This document shows positions 18,881 to 29,748 of a stretch of DNA of 53,974 nucleotides, piece by piece. The notes beneath the pieces are model-generated. The model was not told the DNA's origin. It saw only the letters and a program-made list of their open reading frames with translations, and did not search any database. Where the stretch lies: positions 1 to 53,974 of the forward strand of contig NZ_JAFCJM010000045.1 of the NCBI RefSeq assembly GCF_018130955.1, in the 5' to 3' direction. Numbering within the stretch: the stretch's first letter is position 1; the number at the start of each line of letters is the position of its first letter. A program made the position numbers and the translations under genes. The DNA comes from Bradyrhizobium liaoningense. Lineage in GTDB: Bacteria; Pseudomonadota; Alphaproteobacteria; Rhizobiales; Xanthobacteraceae.

Positions 18881-18903
18881 GATCAATCGGATTGAGCGGA
18901 ACG

Positions 18904-19482
18904 ATGCAGGCGATTGCTAAAATCTGGCGGACCACCCGTCTCTCCGTTGAAGGTTTCACTGCCGACAGCCAAGCGCTGGCTGCGACCGAATTCGCCGTCA
19001 TCGTGCCGCTGATGCTGGTGATGTTCTTCGGCACCGTCGAGTTCTCCTCGGCGGTTGCGATCGATCGCAAGGTGACGCTGATGGCGCGGACGCTGTCCGA
19101 CCTCACCTCGCAGTCGACCTCGGTCGGCGACACCGACATGACCAATTTCTTCGCCGCCTCGACCGGCATCATGACGCCGTATGACAAGAACCTGGTCGTG
19201 GCGACGGTCCACGAACTCTATGTCGATCCCTCGACGTTGCAGGCTCGCGTGCAGTGGAGCAAGGGAGCGGTCCCGAAGACGGCAGGCACCGTGGTAAGCA
19301 TCCCCACGACGCTGGCGATCGGCGGCACCTATCTGATCTTCAGCGAGGTCAGCTACACCTACACGCCCTCGGTCAAGTTCGTGCTCCAGAGCGGGATCAG
19401 TCTGAGCGACGTCGCCTATACCCGTCCGCGCCAGTCGATCTGCGTCTATTACAGCCCGTCGACGACCTGCACGACGACTTGA
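18904..19482 (+). CDS. Second TadE/TadF-like pseudopilin
   Basis: 192 aa from ATG 18904. The signature ALAATEFAVIVPLMLVMFFG contains the conserved Glu ahead of a hydrophobic helix, so it belongs to the same pseudopilin class as the preceding gene. A Cys pair lies at the C-terminus (SICVYYSPSTTC). TadF is the usual second member of such pairs, but the sequence does not decide between TadE and TadF. A strong terminator follows at 19504-19532. Confidence 0.85.
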   Translation: MQAIAKIWRTTRLSVEGFTADSQALAATEFAVIVPLMLVMFFGTVEFSSAVAIDRKVTLMARTLSDLTSQSTSVGDTDMTNFFAASTGIMTPYDKNLVVATVHELYVDPSTLQARVQWSKGAVPKTAGTVVSIPTTLAIGGTYLIFSEVSYTYTPSVKFVLQSGISLSDVAYTRPRQSICVYYSPSTTCTTT

Positions 19483-19503
19483 GCCCAAATCGCCTGCATA
19501 CGA

Positions 19504-19532
19504 AAAAGGCCGTGCGGAGCGCACGGCCTTTT
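19504..19532. terminator. Bidirectional rho-independent terminator
   Basis: 13-bp perfect stem (AAAAGGCCGTGCG) with a 3-base loop. A-run and T-run flanks let it end both the pseudopilin operon and the convergent cold-shock gene. Confidence 0.88.
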
Positions 19533-19558
19533 GTTTGTCCGGTTCGCTTGAGCCCGGC

Positions 19559-19765
19559 TCAGCCCGCGGAGCGGAGATTGTCGGCAGCCGACTTGCCGGA
19601 GCGGCGATCGGCGACGATCTCGTAGGAGATCTTCTGGCCTTCGCGCAGCGTGCCGAGACCGGCACGTTCCACGGCGCTGATGTGCACGAACACGTCCTTG
19701 CCGCCGTCATCGGGCTGGATGAAGCCGAAGCCCTTGGTCGCGTTAAACCACTTCACGGTTCCCAT
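19559..19765 (-). CDS. cspA: Cold-shock domain RNA chaperone
   Basis: 68 aa single cold-shock domain. RNP1 (KGFGFI) and RNP2 (DVFVHI) are intact, beginning MGTVKWFNATKGFGFIQPDD. ATG 19765 is the canonical start; the open frame to 19810 adds unrelated residues. It binds single-stranded RNA and DNA and melts structure. A long 5' region of ~270 bp separates it from infA upstream on the same strand, room for the structured leader usual for csp genes, though no specific element is recognised. Confidence 0.95.
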   Translation of the reverse strand: MGTVKWFNATKGFGFIQPDDGGKDVFVHISAVERAGLGTLREGQKISYEIVADRRSGKSAADNLRSAG

Positions 19766-20033
19766 GCTCACGGGGGTAGTCCTTCTCAGATATGCAGTAT
19801 CGAAGCCCACTTTCGCAGGCGGGTTAGATCGAATTTCTGGAAGGGTCGTCAGCGTGTCTGAACCGGCTGTACCGGTGGATGCTAATGTCGTCCGGCCGAA
19901 AATCGATTAAATTCATTTTATTGGAAATAGGGCCTCAAAACAATCCTGACGCGCACGAATTTTTGATCCGCCGCAGTCAAGCGGCGGACCCCATGCAGGT
20001 CAGGTCGTCAAGCTCCCCGCGAGCGGGGTCTTA

Positions 20034-20324
20034 TTACCTGCGGCGGAACTGTCCGCCGCGCTGCGGGCCTCCCCGCGGCGGACCGCCAGCGCCCGCAGGA
20101 CGTTCGTCCTTGTGGCGGAATATCAGCCGGCCCTTCTCCAGATCGTAGGGCGACATCTCGACCGTCACGCGGTCGCCCGCCAGCGTCTTGATGCGATTCT
20201 TTTTCATCTTGCCGGCGGTGTAGGCAACGATCTCGTGTCCGGCATCGAGCTGCACGCGGTAGCGTGCGTCGGGGAGGATTTCGGTGACCAGTCCTTCGAA
20301 CTGGATCAGCTCTTCCTTAGCCAT
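20034..20324 (-). CDS. infA: Translation initiation factor IF-1 (extended paralogue)
   Basis: 96 aa. Residues 1-72 are a complete S1-type IF-1 fold (AYTAGKMKKNRIKTLAGD, TVEMSPYDLEKGRLIFRHK). The remaining ~24 residues are a Gly/Arg/Pro-rich tail (GGPPRGGPQRGGQFRRR) absent from ordinary IF-1. The tail resembles RGG RNA-binding segments. Its place next to rhlE and a csp gene suggests a cold- or stress-related paralogue rather than the only IF-1; that is inference. Confidence 0.92.
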   Translation of the reverse strand: MAKEELIQFEGLVTEILPDARYRVQLDAGHEIVAYTAGKMKKNRIKTLAGDRVTVEMSPYDLEKGRLIFRHKDERPAGAGGPPRGGPQRGGQFRRR

Positions 20325-20347
20325 GGTTGTCTCCAGGTCCTGGACGG

Positions 20348-21859
<1,512 letters not shown>

Positions 21860-22374
21860 GTCAAAAGCGCTCGCTCTCGCAGCTTTGGCGAAGCGCGCGC
21901 TGAAGGGTGTCGAGAGGACACCTGCGTGTTTGGGGTGTCGGATGAGCTAGCTGAAAGGGGCAAGCCAGACGCCCACGGAGCTTGAGAACACGGGGGCTTA
22001 AGAACACGCGGCTTGCTACGACCCATTGATTCGCAAGGGGTCTCGAACCCTCATATGGAACATCGAAGGGGCACTTTCAAGGCAGGAGCGGCGTTTGGGT
22101 CAATATTGCCTTGCCAGGACAATGCCGGATTTTTAGCCAAGATGCTCAATTTGATCAAAAATTAGACTGTCTGCCGCATAAGCATACATTTTCTTAGCTC
22201 AATAAATAGGCAGTTTGAGCGTGGCGAATTCTTGATTGCGGCCAAATTGACATGAAATAACAGTAGCTTGGCCTTCATCTCCCCCATGGCATGGTTCTTG
22301 CGATTCCATTAACCGCAGGCGGCCGTGGGGCCGTTTCGCAGCGTTTTCACGTCTGCGTCAGGGAGATGTACCTT
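21860..22374. other. Divergent rhlE-urtA control region
   Basis: 515 bases without a gene. It is AT-richer around 22130-22265, including a TTTGATCAAA palindrome near 22150. It holds the sigma-54 type promoter at 22287-22301 and must hold the rhlE promoter. I found no clear NtrC dyad (TGCAC-N7-GTGCA type). Confidence 0.6.
22287..22301 (+). promoter_or_regulatory. Sigma-54 (RpoN) promoter for urtA
   Basis: TGGCATGGTTCTTGC has the invariant GG (22288-22289) and GC (22300-22301) spaced by exactly ten bases, with good agreement to the TGGCACG-N4-TTGC consensus. Transcription would start about 12 bases further on, leaving a leader of ~60 bases before urtA. Sigma-54 control fits nitrogen-scavenging urea uptake. 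Confidence 0.75.
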
Positions 22375-23697
22375 ATGCTTACTAAATCAACTCACGATAT
22401 AGCGGCGCCATTCAGCCGCCGCGGCTTGCTCGCCGCGACCGCCGGACTGATGCTCGGTCTGGCCTCCATTACCGGCGCCAAGGCCGTGGACGACACCATC
22501 AAGGTCGGCGTGCTGCACTCTCTGTCCGGCACCATGGCCATCAGCGAAACCACGCTGAAGGACACCATCCTCTTCCTGATCGACGAGCAGAACAAGAAGG
22601 GCGGCGTACTCGGCAAGAAGCTCGAGGCCGTCGTCGTCGATCCCGCCTCGAACTGGCCGCTGTTCGCTGAAAAGGCCCGCGAGCTGATCACCAAGGACAA
22701 GGTCTCGGTCGTGTTCGGCTGCTGGACCTCGGTGTCGCGCAAGTCCGTGCTCCCCGTGTTCAAGGAGCTGAACAACATCCTGTTCTACCCCGTGCAGTAC
22801 GAGGGTGAGGAGAGCGAGCGCAACGTGTTCTACACCGGTGCCGCGCCGAACCAGCAGGCGATTCCGGCGGTCGACTACCTGATGAAGGACGAGAAGGTGA
22901 AGCGCTGGGTGCTCGCCGGCACCGACTACGTCTATCCGCGCACCACCAACAAGATCCTGGAAGCCTACCTGAAGTCGAAGGGTGTGGCCCAGGAGGACAT
23001 CATGATCAACTACACGCCGTTCGGTCACTCCGACTGGCAGACGATCGTGGCCGACATCAAGAAGTTCGGCTCGGCCGGCAAGAAGACCGCCGTGGTCTCG
23101 ACCATCAACGGCGACGCCAACGTTCCCTTCTACAAGGAACTCGGCAACCAGGGCATCAAGGCGACCGACATTCCGGTGGTTGCGTTCTCGGTGGGTGAAG
23201 AAGAACTCGCCGGCATCGACACCAAGCCGCTGCTCGGCCATCTCGCCGCCTGGAACTACTTCCAGTCGATCAAGGACCCGGAGAACGAGAAGTTCATCAA
23301 GGCCTGGCAGGCCTACACCAAGAATCCGAAGCGCGTGACCAACGACCCGATGGAAGCGCACGTGATCGGTTTCGACATGTGGGTAAAGGCGGTGGAGAAG
23401 GTGAAGTCGACCGATCCGGACAAGGTGATCGACGCGCTTCCCGGTATCGAAGCCAAGAACCTGACCGGCGGTACCTCGAAGATGCTGCCGAACCACCACA
23501 TCACCAAGCCGGTGTTCATCGGCGAGATCAAGGCGAACGGCCAGTTCGACGTGGTCTGGAAGACCCCTGGCCTCGTTCCGGGCGACGCCTGGTCGAAGGA
23601 GCTCGATGGCTCCAAGGACCTGATCGGCGACTGGGTCGAGAAGAAGTGCGGCAACTACAACACCAAGACCAACAAGTGCCTGGGTTCGGGCTCCTGA
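22375..23697 (+). CDS. urtA: Urea ABC transporter, substrate-binding protein UrtA
   Basis: 440 aa periplasmic urea receptor. The signal carries a twin-arginine motif (FSRRGLLAATAGLML), so Tat export is likely. The mature protein matches the UrtA family: IKVGVLHSLSGTMAISETTL, LFYPVQYEGEESERNVFYTG, HHITKPVFIGEI. GGGAG at 22361-22365 supports ATG 22375; ATG 22366 would be too close. It delivers urea to the UrtBC permease. The sigma-54 promoter lies ~75 bases upstream. The urease genes follow the transporter genes on the same strand. Confidence 0.96.
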   Translation: MLTKSTHDIAAPFSRRGLLAATAGLMLGLASITGAKAVDDTIKVGVLHSLSGTMAISETTLKDTILFLIDEQNKKGGVLGKKLEAVVVDPASNWPLFAEKARELITKDKVSVVFGCWTSVSRKSVLPVFKELNNILFYPVQYEGEESERNVFYTGAAPNQQAIPAVDYLMKDEKVKRWVLAGTDYVYPRTTNKILEAYLKSKGVAQEDIMINYTPFGHSDWQTIVADIKKFGSAGKKTAVVSTINGDANVPFYKELGNQGIKATDIPVVAFSVGEEELAGIDTKPLLGHLAAWNYFQSIKDPENEKFIKAWQAYTKNPKRVTNDPMEAHVIGFDMWVKAVEKVKSTDPDKVIDALPGIEAKNLTGGTSKMLPNHHITKPVFIGEIKANGQFDVVWKTPGLVPGDAWSKELDGSKDLIGDWVEKKCGNYNTKTNKCLGSGS

Positions 23698-23778
23698 TCC
23701 GGACTTGATTGATAGCACGACCGGAGAAGGCGGCCATCCCGCCGCCTTCTCCACCCATTTCTGCCGGGGTCATTCACT

Positions 23779-25389
23779 GTGCTTGCCAATTTGCCAGCTC
23801 GCCTTCGCACGCTTGCGCTCTCGTTGTTCCTGATCGCATTTGCGCTGCCAGCCGCGGCCGGTCCGTTCGAGGACGCGGTCGCCAAATTCGCCAACGACGA
23901 TTTTTCCGATACTGACGCTGCGATCGGCGTGGTCGCGAGCAGCGGCAATCCGCTCGCCTATCCCATCATCAGCGCGCTGAAGGACGGCCGTCTCATGGCC
24001 GACGCCGACAGCAAGAAGGTTTACGTGACCGGCACCGACGGCAAGTCGGTCGATGCCGCAACCGGCGAGGCGGTCGCCAGCGTTCCCGCAAGCGCGAGCG
24101 CCGTTCGCCTCAACAACCGCCTGCGCCGCAGCGTCGATGCGGCGCTCGGCGGCCTGACGCTGCTGTCGCCGGATGTCGGAACGCGCATCCAGGCCGCGCA
24201 GTCCGTGTTCAAGTCGCATGAGGAGTCGGCGCTTCCCGTCGTCGACAACGCGCTCGCCAAGGAGACCAACAGGTCCGCAAAAACGGCCCTCAGCGAGGCG
24301 CGCGCCGCCATCTTGCTGTACAAGCCGGACGCCAGCGAGGTCGACAAGCTCGAGGCGGTCGCCACCATCAAGGGCCGCGGCGACCAGGAGGCGATGGCGC
24401 TTCTGACCGGGATCGGCAGCGATCAGCCGGCTTCGGTGAAGGCGGGAGCAGCCAGCGCGATCGCGTCGATCCAGAGCTCGCTTGCGGTCTGGTCCGGGGT
24501 GCAGAACGCCTGGTACGGCCTGTCGCTCGGTTCGGTGCTGCTGCTCGCGGCGATCGGGCTCGCCATCACCTTCGGCGTGATGGGCGTCATCAACATGGCC
24601 CATGGCGAGATGGTGATGATCGGCGCCTACACCACCTTCGTGGTGCAGGAGGTGATCCGCACCCGCTATCCCGGTCTGTTCGACTATTCGCTGCTGATTG
24701 CGGTGCCGCTCGCCTTCCTCGTCGCCGGCGCGATCGGCGTCCTGATCGAACGCAGCATCATCCGCTTCCTCTATGGCCGGCCGCTCGAGACTCTGCTCGC
24801 GACCTGGGGCCTGTCGCTGGTGCTGCAGCAGGCCGTGCGCACCATGTTCGGCCCGACCAATCGCGAGGTCGGCAACCCCTCCTGGATGAGCGGTGCGTTC
24901 GAGCTCGGCCAGATCACGATCACCTATAACCGGCTCTGGATCCTCGTCTTCACGCTCGCGGTATTCGCGATCCTGCTCGCCATGCTGCGCTACACCGCGC
25001 TCGGCCTCGAGATGCGGGCCGTGACGCAGAACCGCCGCATGGCGGCATCCATGGGCATCGCGACCTCCCGCGTCGACGCCCTGACCTTCGGCCTCGGCTC
25101 GGGGATCGCCGGCATTGCCGGCGTGGCGCTGTCGCAGATCGACAATGTCAGCCCCAATCTCGGCCAGAGCTACATCATCGACAGTTTTATGGTCGTGGTG
25201 TTCGGCGGGGTGGGTAACCTCTGGGGCACGCTGGTCGGCGCCTTCACGCTCGGCATCGCCAACAAGTTCCTGGAGCCGGTCGCCGGTGCCGTGCTCGGCA
25301 AGATCGCCATCCTGGTGCTGATCATCCTGTTCATTCAAAAGCGGCCGCGCGGCCTGTTCGCGCTCAAGGGCCGTGCGGTGGAAGCATGA
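23779..25389 (+). CDS. urtB: Urea ABC transporter permease UrtB
   Basis: 536 aa. A signal peptide (LFLIAFALPAAAGPFEDAV) and a ~210-residue extracytoplasmic N-terminal region precede the LivH-type permease domain (from about residue 245: YGLSLGSVLLLAAIGLAITFG), as is usual for UrtB. Conserved permease text includes GVMGVINMAHGEMVMIGAYT and VFGGVGNLWGTLVGAF. The start is GTG 23779. The stop overlaps the urtC ATG (ATGA). Confidence 0.95.
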   Translation: MLANLPARLRTLALSLFLIAFALPAAAGPFEDAVAKFANDDFSDTDAAIGVVASSGNPLAYPIISALKDGRLMADADSKKVYVTGTDGKSVDAATGEAVASVPASASAVRLNNRLRRSVDAALGGLTLLSPDVGTRIQAAQSVFKSHEESALPVVDNALAKETNRSAKTALSEARAAILLYKPDASEVDKLEAVATIKGRGDQEAMALLTGIGSDQPASVKAGAASAIASIQSSLAVWSGVQNAWYGLSLGSVLLLAAIGLAITFGVMGVINMAHGEMVMIGAYTTFVVQEVIRTRYPGLFDYSLLIAVPLAFLVAGAIGVLIERSIIRFLYGRPLETLLATWGLSLVLQQAVRTMFGPTNREVGNPSWMSGAFELGQITITYNRLWILVFTLAVFAILLAMLRYTALGLEMRAVTQNRRMAASMGIATSRVDALTFGLGSGIAGIAGVALSQIDNVSPNLGQSYIIDSFMVVVFGGVGNLWGTLVGAFTLGIANKFLEPVAGAVLGKIAILVLIILFIQKRPRGLFALKGRAVEA

Positions 25390-26555
25390 CCCCTCACATG
25401 CTGACCCGATCGCTGGACCGCGGCGCGACGATATTCCTGCTCGTCGTCGCGACGATTGGCGTGCTGATCCCGCTGTCCAACCTGCTCTTGCCGTCAGGCT
25501 CGTTCCTGCACGTGCCGACCTATCTGGTGGCGTTGTGGGGCAAGTATGTCTGCTACGCGATCCTGGCGCTCTCGATCGATTTGATCTGGGGCTATTGCGG
25601 CATCCTCTCGCTCGGACACGGCGCGTTCTTCGCGCTCGGCGGCTACGCCATGGGCATGTACCTGATGCGCCAGATCGGCACCCGCGGCGTCTACGGCAAC
25701 CCGATCCTGCCGGACTTCATGGTGTTCCTGAACTATCCGAAACTGCCGTGGTACTGGCACGGCTTCGACATGTTCTGGTTTGCCGCCCTGATGGTGATCG
25801 TGGTGCCCGGCCTGCTCGCCTTCTGCTTCGGCTGGCTCGCCTTCCGCTCCCGCGTCACCGGCGTCTATCTCTCGATCATCACGCAGGCGATGACCTATGC
25901 GCTGCTGCTCGGGTTCTTCCGCAACGATTTCGGCTTCGGCGGCAACAACGGCCTGACCGACTTCAAGGACATCCTCGGCTTCAACGTGCAGGCCGACGGC
26001 ACCCGCGCGACGCTGTTCCTGCTGAGCTGCCTCGCGTTGATCATCGGCTTCCTGATCTGCCGCGCGATCGTCTCGTCCAAGCTCGGCAAGGTCCTGATCG
26101 CGATCCGCGACGCGGAATCGCGCACCCGCTTCCTCGGCTATCGCGTGGAATCCTACAAGCTGTTCGTGTTCACGGTGTCGGCCTGCATGGCCGGCGTCGC
26201 AGGCGCGCTGTACGTGCCGCAGGTCGGCATCATCAACCCGTCCGAATTCGCGCCGGGCAACTCGATCGAGGCCGTGATCTGGGTCGCGGTCGGCGGCCGC
26301 GGTACGCTGGTCGGCGCGGCGCTCGGCGCCGTCGTCGTCAACTACGCAAAAACCTTCTTCACCTCGGGCGTGCTCGCGCCGTACTGGCTGTTCATGTTGG
26401 GCGCGCTGTTCATCCTGGTGACGCTGCTCTTGCCGAAGGGCATCGTCGGCACCTTCAATTCCTGGTGGGAGCCCATGCGGGCCAAGCGCGTCTCCGGGGC
26501 CGCGGAGAGCGCCGCGGCCGAGAACGGCGTCAGCGAACCGAAGATGGCGGAGTAG
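25386..26555 (+). CDS. urtC: Urea ABC transporter permease UrtC
   Basis: 389 aa, LivM-type multi-span permease. Conserved stretches are DLIWGYCGILSLGHGAFFALG, a central YLSIITQAMTYALLLGFFRN and VWVAVGGRGTLVGAALGA-type text near the C-terminus. It forms the channel with UrtB. Translation is coupled to urtB by a 4-base overlap, and urtD begins 4 bases after the stop. Confidence 0.95.
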   Translation: MTPHMLTRSLDRGATIFLLVVATIGVLIPLSNLLLPSGSFLHVPTYLVALWGKYVCYAILALSIDLIWGYCGILSLGHGAFFALGGYAMGMYLMRQIGTRGVYGNPILPDFMVFLNYPKLPWYWHGFDMFWFAALMVIVVPGLLAFCFGWLAFRSRVTGVYLSIITQAMTYALLLGFFRNDFGFGGNNGLTDFKDILGFNVQADGTRATLFLLSCLALIIGFLICRAIVSSKLGKVLIAIRDAESRTRFLGYRVESYKLFVFTVSACMAGVAGALYVPQVGIINPSEFAPGNSIEAVIWVAVGGRGTLVGAALGAVVVNYAKTFFTSGVLAPYWLFMLGALFILVTLLLPKGIVGTFNSWWEPMRAKRVSGAAESAAAENGVSEPKMAE

Positions 26556-26559
26556 GCGC

Positions 26560-27321
26560 ATGAACGTCATGGACACCCGTGCGACTTCCGCGATGCTCTA
26601 TCTCGACGGCGTGCACGTCTCGTTCGACGGCTTTCACGCCATCAACAATCTGTCGCTGACGCTCGAGCCCGGCGAAATGCGCGCCATCATCGGCCCCAAC
26701 GGGGCCGGCAAGACCACGATGATGGACATCATCACCGGCAAGACCAAGCCGGACGAGGGCACGGTGCTGTTCGACGGCGTCACCGATTTGACCCGGCTGG
26801 ACGAGACCCGCATCGCGGAGCTCGGCATCGGCCGCAAGTTTCAGAAGCCCACGGTGTTCGAGAGCCAGACCGTGCAGGACAACCTCCTGCTCGCGCTCAA
26901 TGTCGATCACAGCGTCAAGGGTACGCTGTTCTGGCGCGGCAACAGGGCGGAATCGGAGCGCATCGAGAAGGTGCTGGAGATCATCCGCCTCACCGACGCG
27001 CGCAATCGCCTCGCCGGCAGCCTCAGCCACGGCCAGAAGCAGTGGCTGGAGATCGGCATGCTGCTCGCGCAGGATCCAAAACTCCTGCTGGTCGACGAAC
27101 CCGTGGCTGGCATGACCGACGTCGAGACGCATCTCACGGCCGAGCTGCTCAAGGAGATCAACAAGACCCATACCGTGATGGTGGTCGAGCACGACATGAC
27201 CTTCGTCCGCGAACTCGGCGTCAAGGTCACCTGCCTGCACGAAGGCACGGTGCTCGCGGAAGGCACCATCGACCAGGTCTCGTCCAACGAGCGGGTCATC
27301 GAAGTCTATCTGGGACGCTGA
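26560..27321 (+). CDS. urtD: Urea ABC transporter ATPase UrtD
   Basis: 253 aa, LivG-type ATPase. Walker A is GPNGAGKTTMMD, the signature is LSHGQKQWLEIG, Walker B is LLLVDEPVAGM and the H-loop is VVEHDM. It pairs with UrtE to power urea import. ATG 26569 is a possible later start. The gene ends three bases before urtE. Confidence 0.96.
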   Translation: MNVMDTRATSAMLYLDGVHVSFDGFHAINNLSLTLEPGEMRAIIGPNGAGKTTMMDIITGKTKPDEGTVLFDGVTDLTRLDETRIAELGIGRKFQKPTVFESQTVQDNLLLALNVDHSVKGTLFWRGNRAESERIEKVLEIIRLTDARNRLAGSLSHGQKQWLEIGMLLAQDPKLLLVDEPVAGMTDVETHLTAELLKEINKTHTVMVVEHDMTFVRELGVKVTCLHEGTVLAEGTIDQVSSNERVIEVYLGR

Positions 27322-27324
27322 GCG

Positions 27325-28020
27325 ATGCTTGAGGTCAAGGACATCAACCTGTTCTACGGCGCTGCGCAGGCGCTGCGTGGCGTCTCGATCGCAGCCGAGC
27401 CCGGCAAGGTGACCTGCGTGTTGGGGCGCAACGGCGTCGGCAAGACATCGCTGCTGCGCGCGATGGTCGGCCAGTATCCGATCTCGTCCGGCGCGATCGT
27501 GTTCGACGGCAATGACATCACCGGTCTGAAGCCCTACGAGCGCGCGCGCAAGGGCATCGGCTTCGTGCCGCAGGGCCGCGAGATTTTTCCGCTGCTGACG
27601 GTGGAGGAAAACCTCAAGACCGGCTTTGGCCCGCTCAAGCGCGAGGATCGCCATATCCCGGATGACGTGTTCTCGCTGTTTCCGGTGCTGCAATCCATGC
27701 TCGGCCGGCGCGGTGGCGACCTCTCCGGCGGCCAGCAGCAGCAGCTCGCAATCGGCCGTGCCCTCGTGATGCGGCCAAAGCTCCTGCTGCTTGACGAGCC
27801 GACCGAAGGCATCCAGCCGTCGATTATCAAGGATATCGGCCGAGCCATCTCCTACTTGCGCAACCTCGGCAACATCGCCATCGTCCTGGTCGAACAATAT
27901 CTCGACTTTGCCTGCGAACTCGGCGACAGTTTCGCGGTGATGGATCGCGGCGCGGTGAAATTCACCTGCGACCGCTCCAATCTCGACCCGGGCGAAATCA
28001 GCCGCCAGATGGCGCTGTAA
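27325..28020 (+). CDS. urtE: Urea ABC transporter ATPase UrtE
   Basis: 231 aa, LivF-type ATPase. Walker A is GRNGVGKTSLLR, the signature is LSGGQQQQLAIGRAL, Walker B is LLLLDEPTEGIQPS and the H-loop is LVEQYLDFA. It completes the urtABCDE transporter. ureD starts 36 bases later, so transporter and urease genes probably share transcripts. Confidence 0.96.
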   Translation: MLEVKDINLFYGAAQALRGVSIAAEPGKVTCVLGRNGVGKTSLLRAMVGQYPISSGAIVFDGNDITGLKPYERARKGIGFVPQGREIFPLLTVEENLKTGFGPLKREDRHIPDDVFSLFPVLQSMLGRRGGDLSGGQQQQLAIGRALVMRPKLLLLDEPTEGIQPSIIKDIGRAISYLRNLGNIAIVLVEQYLDFACELGDSFAVMDRGAVKFTCDRSNLDPGEISRQMAL

Positions 28021-28056
28021 GCCAGCATTTTCTGCCGCGGCCGGCTGGGGAGGCGG

Positions 28057-28887
<831 letters not shown>

Positions 28888-28912
28888 TGAATGTAACGAG
28901 CAGAGATTTCGC

Positions 28913-29215
28913 ATGAACCTGTCTCCCCGCGAAAAGGACAAGCTTCTGATTTCGATGGCGGCCATCGTGGCGCGGCGCAGGCTCGACCGCGGCGTCAAGC
29001 TCAACCACCCCGAGGCCATCGCAATCATCTCCGACTTCATCCTGGAGGGCGCCCGAGACGGCCGCACGGTCGCCGAGCTGATGCAATCCGGCGCGCAGGT
29101 GCTGACGCGCGATCAGGTGATGCCGGGAATCCCTGAGATGATCCACGACATTCAGGTCGAGGCGACGTTTCCAGACGGGACGAAGCTCGTCACCGTCCAC
29201 GAGCCGATCCGCTAA
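28913..29215 (+). CDS. ureA: Urease gamma subunit UreA
   Basis: 100 aa, full length for a separate gamma subunit. It begins MNLSPREKDKLLISMAAIVA and contains VKLNHPEAIAIISDFILEGA and GIPEMIHDIQVEATFPDGTK. It assembles with UreB and UreC into the trimeric urease. A palindromic repeat element of ~112 bp separates it from ureB. Confidence 0.97.
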   Translation: MNLSPREKDKLLISMAAIVARRRLDRGVKLNHPEAIAIISDFILEGARDGRTVAELMQSGAQVLTRDQVMPGIPEMIHDIQVEATFPDGTKLVTVHEPIR

Positions 29216-29224
29216 TTTGAATTC

Positions 29225-29336
29225 GTCATTCCACATTGCGCAAGTGCGCAATTGGGGCGCCCGAAAGGGCGAACCCGGAAATCCAGAGGTTGTTGATCGA
29301 GATTCCGGGTTCTCGCTTCGCGAGCCCCGGAATGAC
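29225..29336. repeat. ~112-bp imperfect palindromic intergenic element
   Basis: Outer arms GTCATTCC (29225-29232) and GGAATGAC (29329-29336) are exact complements. Inner blocks GAACCCGGAA and TTCCGGGTTC, and GGGGCGCCCG against CGCGAGCCCC, continue the inverted repeat. It also contains a perfect small hairpin ATTGCGCA-AG-TGCGCAAT (29235-29252). It resembles palindromes scattered through Bradyrhizobium genomes (recognised from memory). It lies inside the ureA-ureB gap, so the mRNA would carry a large hairpin there. Confidence 0.7.
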
Positions 29337-29350
29337 AGAGGAAGATAGAC

Positions 29351-29656
29351 ATGATCCCCGGCGAACTCTTCATCAAGGACGGCGAGATCGAGCTCAATGC
29401 CGGCCGCAAGACCGTGACGTTGACCGTTGCCAACACCGGCGACCGTCCGATCCAGGTCGGCTCGCACTACCACTTCTTCGAAACCAACCCCGCGCTGAAA
29501 TTCGATCGCAAGAAGGCCCGCGGCATGCGCCTCGACATCGCCGCCGGCACCGCCGTGCGCTTCGAGCCCGGCCAGACCCGCGACGTCCAGCTCGTCGCGC
29601 TTGCGGGCAAGAAGACCATTTACGGCTTTCGCGGCGATGTGATGGGGAAGCTTTGA
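29351..29656 (+). CDS. ureB: Urease beta subunit UreB
   Basis: 101 aa. It begins MIPGELFIKDGEIELNAGRK and contains NTGDRPIQVGSHYHFFETNP and RLDIAAGTAVRFEPGQ, all diagnostic of UreB. A good AGAGGAAG ribosome binding site stands before ATG 29351. It is structurally required for the urease complex. Confidence 0.97.
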   Translation: MIPGELFIKDGEIELNAGRKTVTLTVANTGDRPIQVGSHYHFFETNPALKFDRKKARGMRLDIAAGTAVRFEPGQTRDVQLVALAGKKTIYGFRGDVMGKL

Positions 29657-29710
29657 CGTAAGTCGAGATGAGTGCAGTGATCTACAGTGAGGTGAGCACG
29701 CCGGTCGGGC

Positions 29711-29748
29711 TCCCTCCCCCCTTGCGGGGGAGGGTTGGGGAGAGGGGT
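29711..29748 (+). repeat. REP-like repeat, left copy of an inverted pair
   Basis: 38 bases that match the reverse complement of 30111-30148 at 36 of 38 positions. It contains its own hairpin: CCCTCCCCC (29712-29720), loop CTTGC, GGGGGAGGG (29726-29734). Its right end (GGGGAG) supplies the likely ribosome binding site of the DUF559 gene. Confidence 0.85.

Noticed and set aside
22030..22060. T-arm-like GGGTTCGAGACCC (minus strand), suggesting a tRNA
   Set aside because: No matching acceptor, D-arm or anticodon stem could be laid out around it.
22387..27897. Long minus-strand open frames opposite urtA-urtE (for example 23770-25338 and 26530-27897)
   Set aside because: They mirror high-GC third-position bias of real genes. 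Translations are rich in His, Asp, Arg and Glu with no motifs, and the opposite strand has full urt motifs.
29668..29748. Earlier ATG 29668 as start of the DUF559 gene
   Set aside because: The added 27 residues are translated from the repeat; the family starts after it and a ribosome binding site stands before 29749.
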